Assembly (NCBI GenBank): GCA_002887195.1
Contig: PJAB01000613.1
Location: 1-23,097 of the forward strand
Direction: 5' to 3'
Length of the DNA stretch: 23,097 nt
Origin: Chrysochromulina parva
Taxonomy: Eukaryota; Haptophyta; Prymnesiales; Chrysochromulinaceae
Positions 7,682-15,824 of the stretch are shown in pieces (the stretch's first letter is position 1; every line of letters begins with the position of its first letter). The translations under genes were made by a program, and so were the position numbers. The notes under the pieces are model-generated. The model worked only from the letters and a program-made list of their open reading frames with translations. It was not told the origin of the DNA and did no database searches.

Positions 7682-8695
7682 CTACTGTACGTGGTCGGCT
7701 GCGCGCGGCATGCTGCTGCTGCTGCCGCCGCCGCTCTTGGAGGCGCCCGCTGGACCCTTAACTGGACCCTCAAGGCACAGTTTCTTGGCCCTGGGACCCT
7801 TGCTGACGCCAGCGTCTCGCTGCTTGCTGCTCCCGGTGCCCTTGGTACCCTTACGGCGCGTGAGGCGCAGCAGTTTCACCTCATCGCTCTGCGCATCAGC
7901 GCTCTGACAGCCAGTGCCGAGCTTCTCGACGGCAAATCCTGCCGTCGCCGCTGCGTCGACAAAGAGGTCGATCGTCTCTGGCGAGTGCTGCAACGACGCG
8001 GCGAGGAGGACGGTCGTATGACGTCCCACGAGCGCTCTCAGTGCAGCCAGCAGCGGTTCGACCACCTGCGGACGGTAGAGCAGATCGCCACCTACGATGA
8101 GCTCGTACGGCCCGAGTGCGGCAACGCTGCGCAGCTCGGCTGCATCGTCCCAACGCAGCGACACCGACTCGAGGCCGCAGCGACCATCGTGCACCAGTTC
8201 TGAGCGATTCCTCTCCACATTGCGCTCCAGCAGCGGCACTACGGAGGGCATGTCAGTGAGCACGACCTGCGAGAAGCCGCCGCTCGCAGCGGCGGCCAGG
8301 CCAACAATCCCCGTGCCACTGCCGAGGTCGAGACAGCGCCGTCTGCTGCAATCCGTGGCGTCCTCCTCTGCAGCGCGAATCAACATAAATTGTTCGTAAA
8401 CCATCGCCGCAAGCACGATGCCCGCATCCCACACCGTGCTCGCAGTGCAAGAGCCATCTGAGCCTGCCTTTGCCGCTCTGGCGTGCTCGGCCGAGACGCA
8501 CGGCGCCTGCTCAAGGCTGAGGACAACGCGGCCGCCGCCGAGTGTCAGCTCGTACGGCGCCACAAACCGCTCGCGGTAGCCCGCGTACGTGCGCGACCAC
8601 CAGGGCAAGTCGGGCAGCTCCTCGGTCGCCATCTTCGTGAAGCACTGAAGCTGCAACTTGCAGTCGCCAACTTGCAGGTTTGAAACGTCAGGCAT
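7682..8695 (-). CDS. METTL21-type protein-lysine methyltransferase (Methyltransf_16)
   Basis: 337 aa from the ATG at 8695. It is an S-adenosylmethionine-dependent seven-beta-strand methyltransferase. STVWDAG (86-92) precedes motif I, CLDLGSGTGIVGLAAA (121-136). VLTDMP (145-150) is the post-I acidic loop, followed by LLERNVERN. VGGDLLYR (201-208) carries the DxxY signature of the METTL18/21/22 lysine methyltransferase group. After about 280 comes a Lys/Arg/Gly/Ser-rich tail (TRRKGTKG, PRAKKL) that could be a nuclear signal. The frame continues upstream to 9067 but there it is only the opposite strand of the peroxiredoxin gene, and the family match begins soon after 8695 (G at -3). It is divergent from the peroxiredoxin with 106 bp between starts. 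The substrate cannot be told. Confidence 0.92.
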   Translation of the reverse strand: MPDVSNLQVGDCKLQLQCFTKMATEELPDLPWWSRTYAGYRERFVAPYELTLGGGRVVLSLEQAPCVSAEHARAAKAGSDGSCTASTVWDAGIVLAAMVYEQFMLIRAAEEDATDCSRRRCLDLGSGTGIVGLAAAASGGFSQVVLTDMPSVVPLLERNVERNRSELVHDGRCGLESVSLRWDDAAELRSVAALGPYELIVGGDLLYRPQVVEPLLAALRALVGRHTTVLLAASLQHSPETIDLFVDAAATAGFAVEKLGTGCQSADAQSDEVKLLRLTRRKGTKGTGSSKQRDAGVSKGPRAKKLCLEGPVKGPAGASKSGGGSSSSMPRAADHVQ

Positions 8696-8801
8696 CGCTA
8701 CGCACCTGCACACTGCGAGCGATTCTTTACATGTTTTTGACGCGTCGGCAAACTTTACAAATCGCGGCGCGTCGAGAACTAGAGCGTCGATAGCATCGGC
8801 G
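8696..8801. promoter_or_regulatory. Short divergent promoter, methyltransferase / selenoperoxiredoxin
   Basis: Only 106 bp separate the two divergent start codons, so both 5' leaders and core promoters must fit here or overlap the coding regions. It is locally AT-richer at 8721-8765 (TTTACATG, AAACTTTACAAAT). Confidence 0.45.
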
Positions 8802-9392
8802 ATGGCGCCCTTCCTTGCGCTTGCGGGCGTCCTCGTGTGCCAGTCACTTGTCGGATCCAAGATCGACTCACGCCTCGTCCTCGACTTCGGCTTCCCGCCC
8901 CAGAAGATCAATCTCGCTGAGCGTGTTGCCAACAAGAAGGTCATCCTCGTCGGTCTTCCAGGCGCGTTCACCCCCACCTGATCCACGCGGCAGGTGCCAG
9001 GGTACCTTGAGGAGGAGGCGAACCTCAAGGCGCTCGGCATCGACGAAGTCATCATATACTGCGTCAACGACGGCGCGGTGATGGAGGCTTGGGCAAAGGA
9101 TCAGAAGGTTCACGAGAGCTCCTTCATCTCGATGATGGGTGACCCGTCAGGTGCGGTGACCGCCACCCTGGGCATGACGCTCAGCCACCCTGGGCCCATG
9201 TCCGTGCTCGGCTACCCGCGCTGCAAGCGCTTCGCCATGTACATCGAGAATGGCAGCATCAAGATCCACAAGGTGAGCGAGAAGGGTCCGATGGGCCAGG
9301 AGGACCCAGCAGGTGACGACTTCCCAGAAGAGACGCTCGCGCCCTCCATGATTGCGGCGATCAAGGCGCTCTCGACCAAATCGGAGCTCTAA
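8802..9392 (+). CDS. Selenocysteine-containing peroxiredoxin (Prx5-like)
   Basis: 196 aa read through an in-frame TGA at 8979-8981 (residue 60). The sequence PGAFTPT-(TGA)-STRQVPGYLEE matches the Prx5 active site PGAFTPTC-S..(H/Q)-(L/V)PG exactly, with TGA at the peroxidatic Cys. This means selenocysteine reduces H2O2 or alkyl hydroperoxides. Downstream family features are YCVNDGAVMEAWAKDQ, GDPSGAVTATLGM and LGYPRCKRFAMYIENG, so the frame is intact and conserved on both sides of TGA. No GT-AG intron can remove the TGA. Cys at 213-type C-terminal resolving positions is not evident; Cys in GYPRCKRF is one candidate partner. Residues 1-19 (MAPFLALAGVLVCQSLVGS) look like a signal peptide. The start has G at -3 and +4. 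A gene caller would split it at 8981/8994. A candidate SECIS follows in the 3' UTR. Confidence 0.94.
8979..8981 (+). other. UGA codon read as selenocysteine
   Basis: TGA occupies the peroxidatic Cys codon of the peroxiredoxin. The coding frame continues without interruption for 136 further codons that match the family. Confidence 0.92.
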
Positions 9393-9555
9393 GCGTGCCG
9401 TGCCGCCCATGGCGGCCGCTTCGGGCCTCGTGCGCCGCGCAAGTAGGACCGCACGCGCCCACCTGCCGTGGGGCGTGGGTGCCGTGTGCCGTGCCCGCAC
9501 GCAACGACGTCGACCCAGTGCAACCCTCTTCCAGCCTCTCTTTAGCGACTACGAC

Positions 9556-9634
9556 CGACGGCGACGAATGACGCCCGAGGACGCGAAACCTGCGCGCCAT
9601 GCCGCGCACGCGTCGCGGGCAGAGAAAAGTGCCG
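9556..9634 (+). promoter_or_regulatory. Candidate SECIS element (type II) in the peroxiredoxin 3' UTR
   Basis: Read by eye. The 5' core is ATGAC (9568-9572) and the 3' core AGAG (9621-9624), giving the G-A/A-G non-canonical pairs. Helix II pairs 9573-9577 (GCCCG) with 9616-9620, then 9580-9585 (GACGCG) with 9609-9614, with a small 2/1 internal loop. The conserved AAA is at 9586-9588. An extra ministem, 9592-9596 (GCGCG) with 9603-9607, is the mark of type II. Below the core, an A-rich internal loop (9625-9628) leads to a lower stem, CGGC-AC with GTGCCG (9629-9634). It begins about 165 nt after the stop at 9392. Confidence 0.72.
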
Positions 9635-10341
9635 CGAGCCGCCAGCTCTCGGAGAGAGCGCGGGGTGCGCCCGAGCGCGTTGGCTCGGACCGGCAACGCC
9701 AGTGTCGTACCGTATGAGAGACCAGAGATGAAGGAAAACGCTTGGTTCCAGAGTCCACCGTACCTAGACTTACACGGGCCGGGGCCCTCGCGCATGTCGA
9801 TCAGATCCTTCAATCGTCGAATGGTGGGCTCAGCTGCTGCGGCCTCTCCTCACGATTCGGGCGGTGATTCGACCCCGCTCGAGCCCTCGCGCCTTGCTGG
9901 GGTGATGGCGCAACGGATGCACTCCAGAAGTCGCCTGAACCACGGCTGCCGTCGCACGCTGACCAGCGGTGTATTGCGAGACGCCAGCGCGTATCTGCGC
10001 AGCTTGCTCAGAAAACCACCTGCGGAGCGCGCTTGCGGACCCTCAGCGGGAGAACACCGCCGACGGTCAAGCGATCGGGTACAAGGGTGGAGAGCGGGCT
10101 CGCACCTCATCGTGATCTCCACAACGGAGCGCGGAGGCGAGGCGACCATCGTGAGAGGGACGGAAGGGCGAGAGCGTCGGGCCGCCCTCGGTCAAGCGGG
10201 CCGATTCTTACCGGTACCGGTAGCGCTCGCGAAACGAGCGCCGACGTGGCACGCAGGACAAGTCAAGTGAAGTCAAGGCTCGCACAGTCGAGCTTTTTTC
10301 GCGAGAACTTCTTTTCCGTTTAGGAGAGTAAGGTGCACGCC

Positions 10342-10354
10342 CGCGCGCGCGCGC
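10342..10354. repeat. Alternating CG tract
   Basis: An uninterrupted purine-pyrimidine alternation of CG dinucleotides within a GC-rich spacer. It could adopt Z-DNA; no function is implied. Confidence 0.8.
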
Positions 10355-10456
10355 ACGTCAACAGGGCCCGCACAAGCGCACTTTTTTACTGATACTATGA
10401 GCCCACACATACACTCCTCCAGCGAGTGGAAACGCGGCACCTCGCCTCAGGGCTGT

Positions 10457-11275
10457 TCATATGCGTCTCCGCGATATGCCCAATCCCAGCAGGCATCCAA
10501 TGCCGACTCCGCACATCGTGAGCAAGAGCAGCCGACTCGTCGACATGGCGCCCATGACTGCGCCAGCCATGGAGCTCGGCTTCCGAAGCGACGGCGGGAC
10601 GCGCACGAGCGAGCCCACGTCAAAGGTGCCTATGCCGTCCCGCAACACCCAGCGTGGATGGAGCGTCGTGAAGCGCGCCTCGTTGCTCGGCATGCGCGCG
10701 TCTGGAAGGGCCACTGCAAGGCAGCCCGCTGCGTGCGCACCAGAGATGCCCAGCGGCGAGTCTTCGAACACAATGCACCGGCTCGGGATGCAGCCGAGCC
10801 GGCGGCACGCTTCGAGGAATATGTCAGGTGAGGGCTTACCATTGAGCACTTCATCGCCGGTGACAACGGCGCTCATCTTGGTCAGAAGCGGGGCGTGAAA
10901 TTGCATCTTCTTATCAAAGGATGCACGAGGAGATGAGGTCGCAATCGCCATTGGGAAACCTGCCTCCTGCAACGCCACCAAGAGCTCGAGGCAGCCGCTC
11001 CAAGCAGGGATGGTCTCGTAGAGCGCAGCAATGTCCTCAAAGTACTCTGCGACATATTGCTTGGGCGTGAGCTCTTCAGGCGGGACACCGAGCGCCTCAA
11101 GGATGTTGCGACTCCAGTCTTCGGGCTTAGTGCCTACGATGGATGCGTGCAGCTCCCACGAGAAGCTGTAGCCGCGGCGCTGCAATGGCATCGCGAGAGC
11201 GATGTGCGATGCGCCTTCGTAATCGATCAGCGTGCCGTCGAGGTCGAAGACGATGCCCTCGATCGGTTCCGTCAT
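10457..11275 (-). CDS. HAD-superfamily phosphatase (PUDP/GS1-like) with C-terminal membrane tail
   Basis: 272 aa. Motif I is VFDLDGTLID (nucleophile Asp11, acid Asp13). Motif II is IATSS (Thr113/Ser114), followed by PRASFDKK. Motif III Lys147 lies in NGKPSPDIFLEACRRLG, and motif IV is VFEDSPLG (Glu171, Asp172). The helical cap between I and II places it in subfamily I (beta-phosphoglucomutase-like). The ATSS-ASFD-K and GKPSPDIFL segments resemble pseudouridine-5'-phosphatase/GS1 and glycerol-phosphate phosphatases, which dephosphorylate small sugar-phosphate-like metabolites. Unusually, residues about 248-267 are a hydrophobic helix ending in SRRRI with no N-terminal signal, so the enzyme looks tail-anchored with its catalytic domain in the cytosol. 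The start has A at -3. The exact substrate is unknown. Confidence 0.92.
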   Translation of the reverse strand: MTEPIEGIVFDLDGTLIDYEGASHIALAMPLQRRGYSFSWELHASIVGTKPEDWSRNILEALGVPPEELTPKQYVAEYFEDIAALYETIPAWSGCLELLVALQEAGFPMAIATSSPRASFDKKMQFHAPLLTKMSAVVTGDEVLNGKPSPDIFLEACRRLGCIPSRCIVFEDSPLGISGAHAAGCLAVALPDARMPSNEARFTTLHPRWVLRDGIGTFDVGSLVRVPPSLRKPSSMAGAVMGAMSTSRLLLLTMCGVGIGCLLGLGISRRRI

Positions 11276-11607
11276 CTTCTCCCAGCCCCGCGGGCTCCGT
11301 GGAAAAGGTTGCAGAAAAGGTCAGTTCCACAGAAACCCAATTCTCCCTCAGGGCTTTCCCTCTCAGAACAACCCGAGCCTCTTAAGTACAATTATTCTTT
11401 CGCGCTTATTTCGCGTTTGACCTATCTCCGTGGAACCGTGCTGATCTTGCATCTTCACCGTGCGGCGGGCCGCGGCCGGTGTTGAGGCTTCATTCAGAGC
11501 CACGATAAGCCATGTGGCTCGTTATGGCTCGACGCGTGATCGTTATTACGCAAAAGCAAACCGGCTCCACGCGGAATCGTTAAAGAAAACGTTCGCGAAA
11601 TCAAATC
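11276..11607. other. Gap between HAD phosphatase and coiled-coil gene
   Basis: 332 bp, AT-richer at 11390-11420 and 11570-11610. It should hold the HAD promoter and 5' leader and the 3' UTR of the coiled-coil gene (same strand). No gene is supported, although a short 3' exon of the coiled-coil gene cannot be excluded. Confidence 0.5.
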
Positions 11608-13506
11608 TCACCTACCCCAAACCAGCGCATCGGATCGGCCGGACGGGAACTCTTTGGCGTTGGCATCAAGCTCCTCTAGCCATTGTTCAAGCTGAATTTC
11701 TTGCAAGATGGCGAGTTTCGTCATGTCCACCTTGGCGACCAGATCGGGTCGGAACGCTGGCGGCGGGGACACAGGCACTTCCACCATCGCGCCCGAGGCA
11801 GTCGCAGCTAATTTCTTGGGGTTGCTACTCTTGCGCAAGTTGAGCAAGGGCGGCGGCGCAAGCGTGTCGAGCAATTTCTGCTTCTCGGGCGAGCTCTCTG
11901 AAGCAGCGGGCGGGCTCGCTCCGTCCTTGGTCACGGAGAGCGTCACGTTGCGCGCGCTCGGGCGCCGCCGGCCGCTCGGACTTTTGGAGCCCTTGCGCCC
12001 CGTCGCGCTAGACGCAGTGGCCCGGGTGATGAGGCGCCCCGCATAGGGGTAGACGGGCATACGGGCCGACGGTTCCGCCGTCGAGCGCTGCGACAAGGGT
12101 GGCCGAGACAAGGATGAGGCCGCCGTCGACGACGACGACGACGACTGCGATGTGGACATCGACATCGATGGAGAAGATGATCGGCGAGAGGATGGAGAAA
12201 GCGATCGACGTGAGGGCGTCGAAATCGGCGCAATGACGGCGCGCTCCCCGTCCGCGCGTGGGCTCGCTGGACGGAAGCTGGGGATCTGCGATTTGATCGC
12301 GCAGTGGCCTACGTCATCCATCTTGCCGAATGCATTCGCGCGCGCCTCGAGCATCAAGACGTACGACTCCTGCATCTTCGCCCGGCTGAGCTTGTACTCC
12401 TTGAGCCGCTTCTTGGTCTCACGAGCCGCGTACTTGGCCTCGGCCTCGTGCGCTCGTTGGACGCGTAAAGCCAGTTCGGCTCGGTCGAGCGCAGCGACTC
12501 GTGCAAATTCTTCGCGCCGTGCCGTGTTGGCGACGGACTCGGCCGTCGCTCGGGCTTCGCGCGCCGCCTCCGCCGCATCGTCGGATGCGAGCGTCGCCGC
12601 CATCGCCACCTCCTCAGCGGCCTGCACCGCCTTGCGTCGCCTCTCAAGGTCCTCAATGGCCTCGCGAGATGAGACAATCAGCTTCTCCATACGCCGAGTC
12701 CAGGTCACGTCCTCGGCGATCACGGGCTCCAATTTGGCCTCCACCTTGGCAAACTTAGCCTCGGCAGCCTTCACCTCGTCCATGATCCCCTTGCGAACCC
12801 CGTCGAGATCCTTGTTGACTTGATCCACGCGCGCCTGCCACCGCTTAATCTCCTCATCGATCTTTTTCGCTCTTTGCATCAGCTTGCCAAGCTCGTCGCC
12901 AAACTTAGCTGCGTCGGTGACGCCGCGAGACTTGAGCGCCATGATCTCCGCCTGCACGCCCTCAGAATCCCTTGTAGCATCTGCGAGTTTGCGCGCTGGG
13001 TCTTTGAGCTCGTTCGCTTGCCTGGCGTCCAGAGCTGTCACCTTGGCTTGGACCTTGGCGAATAGGGCGCGCTCATCTACGAGCTCTTTCTCGGCGGCCC
13101 GGCTGTTGGCCCTCGCCTCTTCTACCTCATGCCTGATCAAGCCCTCCTCTCCCTGCAGCTTTCTCACCCTGAGCTCAGCAGAAAGGAGGTCTGCCTTCTC
13201 TCTGACGGCGGCGGCCTTGGCCTTTTCGGCCGTCGCCACCGCCGCCGCCGCATCCGCCTCTTTCGCCGCCCGCTCGGCCTCCCTAAAAACCATCTTCACG
13301 TGCTTCGCAGCCCGGCCGTACTGTATCACCAGCTCCTGCATCTCGTCTGTCTCCGCAGGTGGCTCTTCCAGCAGCAGCTGCGCGCTCGCGTCTTCACTCG
13401 CTGCCGCTGCCTCCTCCACAGTCGCCGCATCGTCCAATTCCTCCGAAATCGGAAAGTCGTCCAGTGTCTCCGAGTCCAGGTCTTCCGCCGGTGGCTCCGT
13501 CGACAT
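11608..13506 (-). CDS. Coiled-coil protein with Ser-rich basic C-terminal region
   Basis: 632 aa from the ATG at 13506 (MSTEPPAEDLDSETLDDF). The frame opens further to 13647, but that part is basic, unlike the acidic start, and probably 5' leader. Residues about 1-55 are acidic and Ala/Glu-rich. Residues about 60-400 form long Ala/Glu/Lys/Arg-rich helices with heptad character (for example AAKHVKMVFREAERAAKEAD), a predicted coiled coil. Residues about 410-520 are Ser/Arg/Pro-rich and disordered (SPSSRRSSSPSMSMS). A conserved-looking C-terminal helix follows (AKVDMTKLAILQEIQLEQWL). No catalytic domain, signal or membrane segment is seen. A structural or cytoskeletal role is a guess. The stop overlaps a donor-like TAGGTGAGA, so a further exon is possible. 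Confidence 0.82.
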   Translation of the reverse strand: MSTEPPAEDLDSETLDDFPISEELDDAATVEEAAAASEDASAQLLLEEPPAETDEMQELVIQYGRAAKHVKMVFREAERAAKEADAAAAVATAEKAKAAAVREKADLLSAELRVRKLQGEEGLIRHEVEEARANSRAAEKELVDERALFAKVQAKVTALDARQANELKDPARKLADATRDSEGVQAEIMALKSRGVTDAAKFGDELGKLMQRAKKIDEEIKRWQARVDQVNKDLDGVRKGIMDEVKAAEAKFAKVEAKLEPVIAEDVTWTRRMEKLIVSSREAIEDLERRRKAVQAAEEVAMAATLASDDAAEAAREARATAESVANTARREEFARVAALDRAELALRVQRAHEAEAKYAARETKKRLKEYKLSRAKMQESYVLMLEARANAFGKMDDVGHCAIKSQIPSFRPASPRADGERAVIAPISTPSRRSLSPSSRRSSSPSMSMSTSQSSSSSSTAASSLSRPPLSQRSTAEPSARMPVYPYAGRLITRATASSATGRKGSKSPSGRRRPSARNVTLSVTKDGASPPAASESSPEKQKLLDTLAPPPLLNLRKSSNPKKLAATASGAMVEVPVSPPPAFRPDLVAKVDMTKLAILQEIQLEQWLEELDANAKEFPSGRSDALVWGR

Positions 13507-13762
13507 TCCCGTGCGATGCGCGAAGGGTGTGGGCTTCGCGAACGAGGTTCCAAAAGTGCGCAAAAGACGAGTGAAACTTCCAAGTTTGCAGGTGAAACGC
13601 CCAAACCTGAACGGGGATTTGGGGAACATTTCACATTTATACGCCAAGGACCGGGCCGGCTTTTATTCTCCATTCAATCGTTACAGTACAGAGGAAAACG
13701 CTTTGAGAAAGGACTTTCACACGCTTTCCCGCGCGCCTATGTGGTCGGCCACCACATGAGCG

Positions 13763-14540
13763 ATGCCCCTCGAAGACGATGACCTGGACGTCGCAAAGCA
13801 GCGCCGACGCCACGGACAGAGCTGGTTCAACGGCAGACGTGGCGTGCGAAACTTCCTGCTCCTCGCTGTGGTCCTTGTTGTTGGGTCATTCGTGGCTGTC
13901 CTCATGCTACCGCTTGATCTGTCGTGTGCTCTATTACCCGAATCGTGGCGCAGAGGTCCGTGCTCTGCTCACTGATGCACAGCGTGCACGGGTGCTCACG
14001 CTGGCGGTGGTCAACTTGGTTTTTGCCCTCTCCATGCTGCCGCAGCCACCGGAATTGCTGCCGCTGCTCGTGCTCGACTAGTCAGCGCTTGAATCCATCC
14101 GATTCCATTTCGACGACGGGCTCATGCGCGTTGTGGCAGACGACGCAGCGGCCACGGACGGGAACACGAGTGGGCTTCCGCCCTCGTGGGACTTGGCTGT
14201 CGAGGCGCCTGCTGCCACGGACCTTGTGTGGATGGGAGCGACCAATTGGGCGACACGAATCATGTGCGGGGGCATCGTGTGCGGGCGACGAGCGCCGCGA
14301 GGGAACGCAGCAGCGGCGCCATCTGCTTGGCCACCCCGCCTCTGGTCGCCGACATCCGGCGCGCGGTGGGCGCGCCTGGGCTTTTGACATACAACATCCC
14401 ACGTGCCACGAGAACAACTCGAGTACATGTACACCAAAGTCCTTCCCACAACGCCACAAGGTCGGATAGCACTTGGCAACTGTCGACAGTGTCGACTGGT
14501 GGTCGACTGGCCGCTACTCGAAACAGCCCTGCGGGGCTGA
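13763..14540 (+). pseudogene. Broken or unresolved gene: type II membrane protein fragments
   Basis: An ATG at 13763 opens 70 codons: a basic/acidic N-terminus (MPLEDDDLDVAKQRRRHG) and a transmembrane helix (NFLLLAVVLVVGSFVAVLML), a type II layout common in Golgi enzymes. Protein-like sequence then continues in another frame (YYPNRGAEVRALLTDAQRAR, about 13930-14078), crosses an in-frame TAG at 14079-14081 (SALESIRFHFDDGLMRVV follows), shifts again near 14280 (ICLATPPLVADIRRAVG, LLTYNIP), and shifts once more near 14402 (REQLEYMYTKVLPTTPQG), ending at TGA 14538-14540. The last shift coincides with a 7-bp CGTGCCA insertion-like duplication. Multiple frame changes plus a stop favour a pseudogene; unrecognised small introns or non-coding DNA are alternatives. 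No family was recognised. Confidence 0.35.
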
Positions 14541-14861
14541 CCATTGACCGCGAGACGTAGATGCCTATAAGATGCCTAGCCCTAGACGTCGTAGACCGGA
14601 CACCAGCTCGGAATGAATCGAATTCGGCAATTGGATTTCATATCGTCGTGGTCTCCCGGACTGTCGCCCGAGCCGCGGCCGCCCGAGGCGGGCTGAGAGG
14701 TGAGCGTCAGCGTGCGTGCTGCCGGCTGCCGCTCGCCAATCGAAGTGCAATTCATTGAATCTATTCAATTCTTCGAGTTCAACGAGCAAATCTAACCGTT
14801 AGGGCTTCGGCCAACGATGTCGACAAAACGCTTGCTATAATAGGCAAACCGGCAAGGGAAA
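14541..14861. other. Gap before armadillo-repeat gene
   Basis: 321 bp between the broken gene and the 3' end of the ARM gene. It is moderately AT-rich near 14745-14800. No gene or clear repeat is supported. Three GTCGAC hexamers lie just upstream at 14482-14507. Confidence 0.5.
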
Positions 14862-15824
14862 CTAAGGCCAAGCAGCAGCCGCAGCGGCGGCTGACCCTGA
14901 CGGTCGAGCTGGATCGGGTGAGCTGGAAGCGACCGTCGAGCTAGTACAGCTGGAGCGCGCCGTGACATACGAGGAGGTCCCTGAGCGCGAGGAGCGCGAA
15001 GAGGAGGACGTCGAGGGGCGCGAGTCCGATTCGCCCAGATTTGCCGCCCGCTGCCGCCGGCGCACGCCCGTGGCATGCCGGGCCTCGCGCAGCTCGGACG
15101 GAATCTGGAGCAGCGCGCGAGCGATCGTCGCGCGAGCGTGCCTCTTCATCCAGCCCTCACGCCGGTACTCCAGGGTTCGCTCTTTGACGGCAGAGACGGC
15201 GAGCTCCGAAAGTCCGTCGATGCGCAGCGAGCGCGTGATGTTCCGCAGGCAGCCCGACGCGTACCTGACGACCATGGCGTCCTCGTGATTGAGAAGCAGG
15301 TCCAGACGTACGTGGATGTCGTGCGCGACCGCACACTCGGACCACTCGGGTTCGAAGCACAGATTCTGCAGGGCGCCACAGGCGAAGAGAAGGACCTCCG
15401 GGTCCTCTGTATGCACGCACGACAACAGAGCGCGCGCGCCGCCGCTCTGAAGCAGCAGCGTCTTGGTCGCTTGCGAATCGTAGTCGACGGAGTCTGAGCA
15501 AAGGTTGCCGAGGACCACGAGCACCATCTGCTGCACCTCAGGAGAAGGGTCGGCGAGCAGCCAACTGAGCAATGCGATGCCACCATTGGCGCGCATCGCA
15601 AGTCCCATCTGCGCGCCAGCCTCACCAAAGGCCCCATCGACCATGTCAGCCAGGGAGGCCAGTGCGTCATGGCGCTCGTTCTCGTCAGGCGAACGCAGCA
15701 GCGCAACGAGTGACGGCACCGTGGGTCGCTCTGGCACTTGCTCCACTTCGAAGAGCTTCGGGAGGTCGCGGATGGAGCCGAGCGTAGCCAAAGAATATTC
15801 ATCCTGCTTCTCGTGAAAAGACAT
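14862..15824 (-). CDS. Armadillo-repeat protein
   Basis: 320 aa. Residues about 33-200 contain four ARM-type helical repeats: VPSLVALLRSPDENERHDALASL, GGIALLSWLLADPSPEVQQM with VLGNLCSD, GGARALLSCVHTEDPEVLL with CGALQNLCF, and LDLLLNHEDAMVVRYASGCLRNI. The GGI/GGA starts and the (A/G)xxNL ends are diagnostic. ARM arrays are protein-binding scaffolds. A basic helix follows (YRREGWMKRHARATIARALL, about 220-239), then a Ser/Arg-rich tail ending in poly-Ala, probably disordered. No enzyme domain or signal is seen. It is divergent from the Sfi1-like gene. A role in cilia or microtubules would fit the neighbourhood but is only inference. Confidence 0.87.
   Translation of the reverse strand: MSFHEKQDEYSLATLGSIRDLPKLFEVEQVPERPTVPSLVALLRSPDENERHDALASLADMVDGAFGEAGAQMGLAMRANGGIALLSWLLADPSPEVQQMVLVVLGNLCSDSVDYDSQATKTLLLQSGGARALLSCVHTEDPEVLLFACGALQNLCFEPEWSECAVAHDIHVRLDLLLNHEDAMVVRYASGCLRNITRSLRIDGLSELAVSAVKERTLEYRREGWMKRHARATIARALLQIPSELREARHATGVRRRQRAANLGESDSRPSTSSSSRSSRSGTSSYVTARSSCTSSTVASSSPDPARPSGSAAAAAAAWP

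Larger units (their letters stand above)
9393..10456. other. Gap of about 1 kb: peroxiredoxin 3' UTR and uncharacterised DNA
   Basis: It contains the candidate SECIS (9556-9634) and then about 700 bp in which no gene is convincing. A plus-strand frame at 9599-10270 (223 codons) is Arg/Ser/Ala-rich, overlaps the SECIS and has no recognisable domain; an intact start lies at 9728 if it is real. A short palindrome ACCGGTACCGGT is near 10210-10221, and (CG)n lies at 10342-10354. The HAD gene ends at 10457 in the opposite direction. Confidence 0.5.

Noticed and set aside
8696..9067. N-terminal extension of the methyltransferase
   Set aside because: It is the antisense of the peroxiredoxin coding region and has no family similarity; the methyltransferase match starts after 8695.
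9599..10270. Plus-strand ORF of 223 codons
   Set aside because: Arg/Ser-rich with no recognisable domain; its start lies inside the candidate SECIS. GC-rich DNA here gives long chance frames. Kept only as a note in the gap entry.
12884..13759. Plus-strand Ser/Ala-rich ORF of 291 codons
   Set aside because: Antisense of the coiled-coil gene; the apparent Ser/Ala richness mirrors its Ala/Glu/Arg codons.
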